This document shows positions 55,835 through 64,000 of a DNA stretch of 64,000 bases, piece by piece. A model generated the notes under the pieces. It saw only the letters and a program-made list of their open reading frames with translations. It searched no databases and was not told the origin of the DNA. A program made the translations under genes and the position numbers. The stretch lies in assembly GCF_036785885.1 (NCBI RefSeq), contig NC_092310.1, forward strand, positions 4,030,001 through 4,094,000, written 5' to 3'. Source of the stretch: Coffea arabica. Its lineage: Eukaryota; Streptophyta; Magnoliopsida; Gentianales; Rubiaceae. How positions within the stretch are numbered: the stretch's first letter is position 1; every line of letters begins with the position of its first letter.

Positions 55835-56881
55835 CAATGTTTTGAAAAACCGGACTGGATCGGCCGGGTTAACCGGTTGAACCGCGAACCGGCCATGGCA
55901 CTGGTCCGGTTCTATGCCATTGTTGACTTCGACAGAAAATCGGTCAAAATTCGGTTGAACCGTGAAAACTGTCGAACCGGATTGAACCGGCGGTTTTCCG
56001 GTTTTCAACTTTCCTTTTTTTTTTAAAAAGTTTTGCAAAATGTAACTATTAAGATTCGAACTAGAGACATTTGTAATAGAAAACCAATGTATTAACCATT
56101 GCACCATCACATCTTATTAGTCTTTTTTGATAACTTATTTATATAAAACAAACATTCATATTTCTTTTTTCCATTTTTTTTACAAAATCTCATTCTTTCA
56201 TGGCTCTTTCTTTTTAATTTTCAACTCTCTCTCTCTCTCTCTATCCTCTTTTCTTTTATCACTCCCTTTTTAATCAAACCTCTTTATTTTTAATTTATTG
56301 ATATTTTCTTCCATCTTTTAATTTTGTTTTTGTCCATTAAATTGAAAAAAGTTAAAAAAGAATTATTTTTCTTTAACCCAAATTATTTAATGCCACAACC
56401 ACTCACTTTTATCTCATTTTTTGTTTATTATCAAATTTACATTTCTATTTTCGATTCTCTTGACTTCCTTCGAATTCCAAACTTCCTTTTTTAAATTCCA
56501 ATCTCTAAATCCCAAAACATAAATTAAAATTTAAGTTCACAATGTCTAAATTCTCATAGACGTGAATTTTGTATAATTTCAAAATATTGTGATATTTTTG
56601 GGTTGGATTTAGATATAATTGAAATTGAGATGAAATTTATTTGTTTTAACTTATAATTTTAAAAAATTATTTTTAAAAATCCAAGTTATTAAAAAATAGT
56701 AAACTTTTCATCATATAAAGTATTAAATTAGTCCATTACATGTCTTATTTTGTGCATATATATATTTATATAAATTATTTTCTAAAAAATTTATTGAACC
56801 GGGGTTGAACCGGTCCGACCGGTTGAGCCTCGACCCTTTCACTTTACCGGTTCAATTAACGGTCCGATTTTTAAAACATTG
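55835..56881. mobile_element. Non-autonomous hAT element, second copy
   Basis: Ends caatgttttgaaaaaccgga and gtccgatttttaaaacattg. The 8-bp flanks gtgctatg (55827-55834) and gtactatg (56882-56889) match at 7 of 8 positions. It shares the ACCGGTT-rich subterminal parts and the right about 540 bp with the 47154-48969 element, and is shorter in the middle. It carries a diverged tRNA-like module on the minus strand at about 56043-56113 (box A-like TGGTGCAATGG, box B-like GTTCGAATC). Confidence 0.85.
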
Positions 56882-56889
56882 GTACTATG

Positions 56890-58158
56890 TAGGAAGGAAA
56901 AGGAGGAAGAAAAAAGGGAAGAGAAAGTGGCGGGTCATGGTGGTGGACAGCTAGGTGGTTGGAGTGGAGGGAAGAGAAATGATGATTTTTAAAAAATTTT
57001 AAAAACACCCCAAAATTTAATTTTTTTAAAAAAATATCCTATGATGACAATGGTGAAAGGAAAAAGGAAAGATAAAGTCAAAGGAATTTTCAACACCAAA
57101 AAAGAAATAAGAAGAAATATGAAAATAAAAGAAAATTATTATGCATTGGAAGGATTTGAGTGTTGACAATTCGAAAAATGACAATTCGAAAAATGGTGAT
57201 TGAAATGATAATCATATTCTCAAAATTTTTGAAAAATTTTGTCTTACTAGAACTTAATTGCTTCTTTGCTTCTCTTCTATCAACTTTTTGCAATTTCCTA
57301 TGGTGGTTAGGATTAGGATGAGTTAGAATATATATATATATATATATGAAAGTAGTTTCTCACTCCTATGTGATATGTTTAATTGAAGAGAATTAACGGA
57401 TTGTGGGTCACTTGAATTTAACCTGAATTTAACCCATATTAAATCCTATTTGGATTATATTTATATGTTTAAAAATTATCTCTAATTTTAAAATAACTAA
57501 TCTTATCTTAATGATATTGCTTTGAAAAACAACTAATCTTTTCTTAATGATTCTGCTTTCTATTAAATTATTACATATAGAACTATAGTAAAACCTTTTT
57601 CAAATCACAAGTATTAAAATCTTACATATCCCAAATTACTTCCTTAATCACAATTATCGAAATCTTACATGTCTCAAATTTCTTCCTTTCACCACCATAG
57701 TGTTGATTAGTATTCAAATTATTCATCATTTCTTCCTTGAATTTTGAATTAACTTAGTGTGAAAAAAAGAATTAACTGTTACACCAACAGATTTACCAAT
57801 ATTGTTGGAAACTGAATATTTATCGATGAAGAAAAATGAATTGCTGGATTTATTTTCTACTTAATTAAATATGAATATATAGTTCTAGATTTATGGTTAT
57901 AATAAAAATTTTAATTATCTAAAAGAATATTTGTAAAAGAAAATATCTACCAAGTTTTTTATATGGGGTACATGATTTGATGCATACTATTATATTATAG
58001 TGAAAATATGTAAATGAAATTTTAAAAATTAGTAAATAATTGAACGTTTAAAATGCATTAATTTTTTTTAAAGTTAATATAGATGAATATGTAGGATTGT
58101 TGTTAATTTTTATATTTAAATTATTTATATTTGTATAAATTTACAATAAATTAAAAAA
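56890..58158. other. Gene-free AT-rich spacer
   Basis: No gene is recognised. A (TA)n tract lies at about 57330-57348 and a short acaattcgaaaaatg direct repeat at about 57165-57195. Confidence 0.55.
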
Positions 58159-58668
58159 GAGAAATTTGCCAAATTGGTCCCTAACATTTGCCAAAAAAAC
58201 TTTTTTAGTCTCTATCATTTAAAATCAGCCAGAATTGTCTCTAACATTTAAATTATGATCCATTTTAGTCCTAATGCTCATATTTGCTCATTTCTCCGAT
58301 TGAAAATAGCACATATTTCTTACGTGGGCATATTTTCAAGGGTAAAATCGAAAAATACACTTCATTTTCAATTGAGTAAAGCCATCTTTCCTTCATATTT
58401 TCGCATTTGTGTCCTAATTGTCTCACTGAAAGAACGAAATTGAAGAGAAAAAACGTAGCTACAATTGGATGGCTGTGTAATGGAGGAAGAGAATAACAAG
58501 AAAATGTGAAGAAGATGCTATTTTCAGTCGAAGAAATGAGTAAATACGAGTATTATGACCAAAATTGATCAAAATTTAAATGTTAGGAACAATTCTGACT
58601 GATTTTAAATGTTAAGAACTAAAAAAGTTTTTTTAACATATGTTAGGGACCAATTTAACAAATTTCCC
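58159..58668. mobile_element. Mutator-like MITE 400 bp upstream of transporter copy 2
   Basis: Inverted repeats of about 110 bp: the left end gagaaatttgccaaattggt and the complement of the right end gggaaatttgttaaattggt. A perfect 9-bp target duplication attaaaaaa lies at 58150-58158 and 58669-58677. Non-coding interior of about 290 bp. Confidence 0.85.
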
Positions 58669-58719
58669 ATTAAAAAAAGAACATGCTAAGGCACAGTCAA
58701 ATTTCTAATCCCAGACGAG

Positions 58720-58955
58720 ACCTGAATTTAATCTCCACATCTCCTGTACCTCCTAGTTCAATTTAATCTCCACATGTCCTGCATGCCCTGGTTCAATGAA
58801 TAGCTAGGATTAGAATCCTGTGACAGTTAGAATTCTAAAAGGATGGTAGAATCTCCCACATCACACCTGAATTGCATCTCACATCTCCTCTCCTACATCT
58901 CCTAGTTCAATTTAATCTTCAGACCCCCTATATGTCCTAGTTCAATGAATATTTC
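58720..58955 (+). repeat. Imperfect repeats in transporter copy 2 promoter
   Basis: Several degenerate copies of a unit containing tctcc-catctcct--acctcct and agttcaatttaatct or ggttcaatgaat occur between the MITE and the start codon. Confidence 0.6.
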
Positions 58956-58980
58956 ACCATTTTTGTGTTTTTGACGTTAT

Positions 58981-59008
58981 GCTCTCACTGGGCTTTCCAA
59001 GTGAGAGC
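58981..59008 (+). promoter_or_regulatory. Perfect 9-bp hairpin just upstream of transporter copy 2
   Basis: GCTCTCACT at 58981-58989 pairs exactly with AGTGAGAGC at 59000-59008 around a 10-nt loop, 60 bp before the ATG. If transcribed it would form a stem in the 5' leader. Polyamine genes are often regulated at the leader, but there is no evidence that this one is. Confidence 0.4.
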
Positions 59009-59068
59009 ACAAGCCAACCCTGAGAGGTTTCAACCGTCTAAGGAGCAAAAGGCATTGCAAGAACGGCC

Positions 59069-60502
59069 ATGACAATTACCACCTCTCCCGTCTGTCCTCC
59101 ACGTGAAGATGGGCAAAGTTCAAATCAACAATTGCCTATAACAACCAATCCAGCAGCCTCAATTAATAAAAGGAAAGTTTCGAATAAAGTCACCCTCATT
59201 CCTCTAATTTTTCTCATATACTTTGAAGTTGCCGGTGGTCCGTATGGCGAAGAGCCTGCAGTCCAGGCTGCGGGGCCTTTATTAGCCATTCTTGGCTTCC
59301 TAATTTTCCCTTTTGTCTGGAGTATCCCTGAGGCCCTGATCACATCGGAGCTCTCCACTGCATTCCCTGGAAATGGAGGATTTGTGATATGGGCTGATCG
59401 TGCTTTTGGACCCTTTTGTGGATCGCTTATGGGAGCATGGAAGTTTCTTAGTATTGTCATCAATATAGCAGCATTTCCGGCACTTGGTGTTGACTATCTC
59501 AAGAAACTGTTTCCAATCTTCTCTGCAGGCCTACCACGCTATCTGGCAATTCTGGTATCGACTTTAGTCCTTTCTTTTGTCAACTATACAGGGCTTACTA
59601 TAGTTGGATATGCAGCTGTGGGTTTAGGCATTGTTTCGTTAGCACCATTTATAATAATGTCATTGATAGCGATTCCGAAGATTCATCCACATAGATGGAT
59701 CAATTTAGGCCAAAAGGGGGTGAAAAAAGACTGGAATTTATTCCTTAATACATTGTTTTGGAACCTGAATTTTTGGGATAATGTTAGTACCATGGCTGGT
59801 GAAGTTGAGAATCCACAAAAGACATTCCCTTTGGCACTGTTTTGTGCTGTGATTTTTACCTGTTTAGGTTACATTATCCCACTTGTAGCTGTAACAGGGG
59901 CAATTTCTGTGGATCAGAGTTTATGGGAAGCAGGTTTCATGGCAGATGCAGCAGAGATGATTTCAGGTAAATGGTTGAAAATCTGGATTGAATTTGGGGC
60001 TGTTTTATCAGCAATTGGACTTTTTGAAGCTCAGTTGAGTAGCAGTGCTTTTCAGATTGAGGGCATGGCTAGAATAGGCTTCTTGCCTAAGTTCTTCTCA
60101 CTAAGGTCAAAATGGTTCAATACACCTTGGGTAGGCATACTGTTTTCAACTGCTATTATACTTGCTGTGTCTCGTATGAAGTACACAGATATCATATCAG
60201 CTGCCAATTTCTTGTATAGTTTGGGAATGATTTTGGAATATCTATCCTTTCTTTGGTTGAGGAGAAAATTTCCCTCATTGAAACGCCCATATCGTGTTCC
60301 ATGCAGGCTGCCAACTCTGGTGGTCATATGCTTAATCCCATCAGCATTTTTGGTGGTTTTAATGGCTGTAGCGACTAAGATTGTATATTTGATGAGTGGG
60401 TTGATGACTGTGGGTGCAATTATATGGTACTTCCTGATGAGGTTGTGCAAGTCAAAGAAGTGGCTCAAATTTAACGATGGTTATGCTGAGGAAGAAATGT
60501 GA
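59069..60502 (+). CDS. Polyamine/amino-acid transporter (PUT family), copy 2
   Basis: Intronless ORF of 477 residues from ATG 59069. It is collinear with copy 1 except in the first about 40 residues, with long identical stretches such as [20 protein letters not shown] and [18 protein letters not shown], and the same C-terminal DGYAEEE. About 12 membrane segments and the same family motifs imply the same role: proton-coupled import of polyamines or related cations. Differences cluster in the N-terminus, around [11 protein letters not shown] and in the last helices. The two genes are a tandem duplication now separated by hAT, LINE and Mutator-like insertions. A candidate AATAAA poly(A) signal lies at 60762-60767, 260 bp past the stop. 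Confidence 0.93.
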   Translation: MTITTSPVCPPREDGQSSNQQLPITTNPAASINKRKVSNKVTLIPLIFLIYFEVAGGPYGEEPAVQAAGPLLAILGFLIFPFVWSIPEALITSELSTAFPGNGGFVIWADRAFGPFCGSLMGAWKFLSIVINIAAFPALGVDYLKKLFPIFSAGLPRYLAILVSTLVLSFVNYTGLTIVGYAAVGLGIVSLAPFIIMSLIAIPKIHPHRWINLGQKGVKKDWNLFLNTLFWNLNFWDNVSTMAGEVENPQKTFPLALFCAVIFTCLGYIIPLVAVTGAISVDQSLWEAGFMADAAEMISGKWLKIWIEFGAVLSAIGLFEAQLSSSAFQIEGMARIGFLPKFFSLRSKWFNTPWVGILFSTAIILAVSRMKYTDIISAANFLYSLGMILEYLSFLWLRRKFPSLKRPYRVPCRLPTLVVICLIPSAFLVVLMAVATKIVYLMSGLMTVGAIIWYFLMRLCKSKKWLKFNDGYAEEEM

Positions 60503-60761
60503 GGAGATGCCAGAATATTTTGTATATAGTTAGTCTAGGCTTGCTAAATGCTGGAATAATGGAAGAGTTATAGATGATTTGGTTAAAGACGTTGGTTTGT
60601 TTGTATGTAGTATCTACATAGCATCTTACCTGAGATTTGATGAAATTAGAGGCATTCTTCTGGAGTTCCTTGTTCATGCCATTTGATGTCATTTTGTAGA
60701 GAAATCTGACAGCCCAGCTTACTTTTTTCTTCTGAAAGGAATATGTTCTTCATCTTGAATC

Positions 60762-60767
60762 AATAAA
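60762..60767 (+). terminator. Candidate poly(A) signal of transporter copy 2
   Basis: AATAAA on the plus strand about 260 bp after the stop codon. Confidence 0.45.
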
Positions 60768-63183
60768 CTTGCCAAAGCATAATACTTGGAGAGCCTACAT
60801 TCGAGCACAGGTTGTTCTTTTGACCATGAAGATGAAATTTGGTGCACGTGTAATATTAGTTTGATTAGGTTGTGCTTTCCATGAGGATCCTGTTTCAAAT
60901 TTTTTAACTTCCCACAAGTTCTTTTCATAATTTTGTAGCTTGTGTCTTAACAGATGACAACTGCAATTTTAAATATTTTATAGAAGGTTAATAGGGAAAA
61001 AAACATCAAGTTTAGCTAACTGAACATATAGGGGCAGAAACTCCAAATTGTCAAAGATCAAAATACGATACCGTTCTTCTTTGAATATTTTTAATATGTA
61101 GGTTCATTGAGATATTTAGACTTTCTTGACAATGATACAGGAAACTGGTTTATAATAGGATTTTGAAATTTCACATTGATAAAGTTTTACAGCATGGATC
61201 AGGAATCTGTGGTATGATATGTAAAATGAGATGAATATGCAATGGAGTATGTTCTGGAATGCTGCTGTTATCATTGGGTAAAACCATATCCCCTCTGTAG
61301 TTTGGCATGTTAATGGCGATGTCCCTGATTTTTGCCGCTGGAATCTTCCTGCATTATCTATTCAACCCTGTGCTGTGAGGTGGTGAATTATTTGCAGTAT
61401 AAAGGTTGGTTTTTTGCAATTACCTTTTTATCTTCAATCGTGCCCTTTCTGCTCGGACATGGTGAGGATTCAATGAGATTCAAAGTCATGGTGGATTCAC
61501 TCTCTAAATTGACCCTCAATATTTAAGTGTTCCTTGATGTTTGATCTGTTCTGTAGTTTACCTTGCTAAAAGAACAGTAAACGTGGCTCTTCACCAATAT
61601 GGATCAGTTGACAGGAGAAAATTTGCATGTCAAAATTATAGATTCAACCAAGCAACGAGGATAGAAATGTATTAATTTTAATATGGACTTCTGCTATTCT
61701 GTCATGTTCTACTTTTATGCAGAAAAATTACTTTTGATCTTTCTGCCCTGAATAGTTGAGATAATATTCGTTATAGCACTTTTATGCCCTGCAGAAAAAT
61801 TTTAGGACAATCTGTTTAATGCAGCAAGTGATGAACCAAACGTAATACTTTTCAATGAATATCAGAATGGTTACTTTTGCCTGATACTACAGATTTTCAT
61901 CTCAGAGCAAAAGGCAACAGTTATACTAGTTAGTGTTCTTTTGATTTTCATTACTGAGCTGTAATTGTAAATTCCTTCATTTTTTTCTTTTAATTCATGA
62001 CCTTGCTTTACAGTAAATATATTGATACAGTTTTTCATATCTCTCATCTGAATACCATCTCTGCAAGATTTTAGCGCATGGATAAGTGAAGTATTTGATA
62101 TATAGATGACATGGACTTTTGGATGGAGACTGAAGAAGATATGTCAGTTCTTGTACACCTAGAAACCTTAAATGCCACCTCAGAACTTAGTAGCTTCCTA
62201 TTAATGCATATAATGGAGCTCCTAATTATGGACATTAAAGATGAGTATTTGATTTGTAATACCAACAGCAGGAACTCTAAACTTAGTGCATTTTCTTTAT
62301 ATGTTCATGAAGCTGGCTGATTCAGGAATTGTGCCACTTTTTTGAGGCAAGGGGGGGAGGGGGATTTGATTGAAGAAGCAACATACACTTGAACAGATCA
62401 AGAGGCCTCTTGATGTAGGGAGCTGCATATTAGCAGAATTTTGGTTGGGAGCTCCAATGACAAAAATGAAATTCAGAAGTTAGTGTAGTTTTGTCTTTGG
62501 TGAAGATTTTCCAGAGAAACAGGGCAAATGTGGCAAGCAAAGAGCTTTTGCAAGTGCTTCGCGTGCCTGCGAAGATTGCAGTTGGGATACCAGCTGACTA
62601 GGCAGTTGTTTCTAGACTTGCTGAAATTTGCACAAAAACACCATTGATTGTTGTTGTAAATTGCATGAGGAGACATGCCCTTTTCTTCTGCTCCTGACTG
62701 ATGTTTAATGGCATTATTGACATTTTCATCGGAGTTCATGAAAATCGCTTATGCCTTCTATCCAACACCGAATGATGACAGAAAAAAAAAATCCAACAGT
62801 GTTTAATGATTGTAACCTGTATAAAGACTTGAAAGTGTTCCCAGGTCCAGAATGGACACTTCAGTTTGTTGATAGGTTAATGACTTCTGGAGTCAGAAGT
62901 ACTCAGAACTTGAATTTATGAGCCTAGTATTTGTGACTAGGTGACTGTTTCCAATCTTCCACTTGATTCGCTTATTTATATTTCTAGTCCTCCACGTCCA
63001 CCCGCAAGCAAATTATGTCTTATTCCATTGGAGCAATATCTCTAAACTTTCCTTCTCAATTGAGCAAAGAGGATATAAAGGAAAGAGCAGGCTAAAACCA
63101 CTATTAATCGCACTGGCAAAGTAAATCTTCTTTTCCTTTTCAATTGAGGAAGCAAAATGGATTTTCAATTATTTGAAATACAA
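60768..63183. other. Gene-free region between transporter copy 2 and F-box pseudogene
   Basis: Composition is less AT-rich than the other spacers, but the open frames are short, overlap on both strands and match nothing I recognise. A G-rich tract lies at about 62349-62363. Confidence 0.5.
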
Positions 63184-64000
63184 CTAAGCATTTTTTTTAT
63201 CAGGACTAGGTAACGATATCTTTTGGAGCTCATTGTAAGTTTTATCCTTGAACTTGTATACTATGGCTCTGCATTTTAAGTGTAACATCATGGACAATTC
63301 CTCATCATCATTGCTAGCTACATGAAGAACATGGAAAGCTGAGGCAAGTCCACTTACATCAAGATTGTGCTTCGCATACCAGTTGAAGTCGCCTGCGATC
63401 ATGGTTCAAAGTCGCGGTCGCAGCCCTGGACTGTTCCACATCAGTCTCGGCATATCGGTCGCAGTCTCGACGAGACGCGAATTTTTGAGAAATTTAATAT
63501 TCTAAAAATTGTAAACAATATGATAAAAATAATTAAAAAATTAGTAAAAATAATAAAAATTCGAGTTGACTCGGAATGACTCGAAGTGATTCGGTGTGAC
63601 TCGGCCATTTCAATCATTCACGGTAACGTCTCGGCTAGTTGAGTATTTTGACATCGTTTCGTCATGGTATAGTATCGGCGAGGTCTCGGCCGAATCTTCG
63701 AACCATGCGATTCCGCTGACCTAATGCAGCTCCTTCGATGCTTTTCCATGACTTGCTCTCTGAGGAGTAGACATGGATAAAGTTCTGTGATCCGCCACTA
63801 GAACAAATTGCTATCACTTTATATTCCATTAATTTGGAATTGGAAGTATCATATGCCAAAAACATATGTACTTCCTTCCACGTACTACGCCTTTCAGGGC
63901 ACGGAAGTGCAGCTTACTCTTTAGTAGTTGGATTATACACATAATACCTGTAGTCATAAAAAAAGCTTACTGCCCTTTGTGCTACGGATCAGAAACAATG
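63184..64000 (-). pseudogene. F-box (associated-domain) protein pseudogene, partial
   Basis: The minus strand encodes the C-terminal part of a plant F-box-associated beta-propeller protein: YYVYNPTTKE, FLAYDTSNSKLMEYKVIAIC, FIHVYSSESKSWKSIEG, then after an insertion DFNWYAKHNLDVSGLASAFH and KCRAIVYKFKDKTYNELQKI, ending at a TAG. Two lesions are seen: an in-frame TAA right after NPTTKE, and a MITE at 63401-63706 that interrupts the propeller region. The frames on either side of the MITE do not match if it is simply removed. The F-box itself would lie beyond the right edge. Such proteins are substrate adaptors of SCF ubiquitin ligases; this copy should not make one. Confidence 0.75.
63401..63706. 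mobile_element. MITE inserted in the F-box pseudogene
   Basis: The ends atggttcaaag and, inverted, atggttcgaag are imperfect terminal repeats. Flanks gcgatc and gcgatt suggest a 5-6 bp target duplication. The 306-bp body is unusually rich in ctcg/cggtcgc motifs for this window (tcgcggtcgcag, gtctcgacgagacgcg) and has no ORF of note. Superfamily uncertain. Confidence 0.6.

Noticed and set aside
59125-60468. Antisense frames of 112 and 138 codons inside transporter copy 2
   Set aside because: They are shadows of a strongly conserved sense gene; similar antisense frames appear in copy 1.

Overview
This is a plant nuclear window, from a eudicot and quite possibly an asterid. It is AT-rich, has long GT-AG introns and low gene density, and the space between genes is full of small DNA transposons. 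The organism cannot be named from sequence alone.

Six protein-coding loci look real. From left to right they are: a PP2A catalytic-subunit gene (+, 11 exons, 1810-9045); a two-exon gene for a secreted, cysteine-rich, defensin-like peptide (-, 23443-24908), visible only when its signal-peptide exon is joined to its cysteine exon; phytoene synthase (-, 6 exons, 29186-31253), the entry enzyme of carotenoid synthesis; a three-exon gene for a putative plastid membrane protein with a PLAT/LH2-like region (-, 37759-42407); and two intronless, same-strand polyamine/amino-acid transporter genes of the PUT family (+, 49260-50702 and 59069-60502). An F-box-type pseudogene split by a MITE runs off the right edge (-, 63184-64000). 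Two identical tRNA-Gly(UCC) genes (36334-36405 and 37183-37254) lie in a head-to-tail duplication of about 820 bp.

Mobile DNA fills much of the rest. Several elements have ends I could fix by terminal inverted repeats plus target-site duplications (TSDs): Mutator-like elements at 10284-11782 and 58159-58668 (perfect 9-bp TSDs) and at 20301-21059, 25438-25986 and 34164-35228 (weaker TSDs); hAT elements at 18386-19525 (perfect 8-bp TSD, relic transposase), 47154-48969 (perfect 8-bp TSD) and 55835-56881 (7/8); a PIF/Harbinger-type MITE at 16233-17049 with a SINE inside it; a short SINE at 629-699 (13-bp TSD); and a dead LINE endonuclease fragment near 55010-55235.

The genes do not form a pathway or cluster, apart from the duplicated transporter pair. 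The most unusual items are the hidden defensin-like gene, a pair of duplicated transcript-like loci at 12.3-13.3 kb and 15.0-15.9 kb with matching short ORFs, and a hAT family whose members carry a tRNA-like module with A and B boxes. I found no convincing new multi-gene system.
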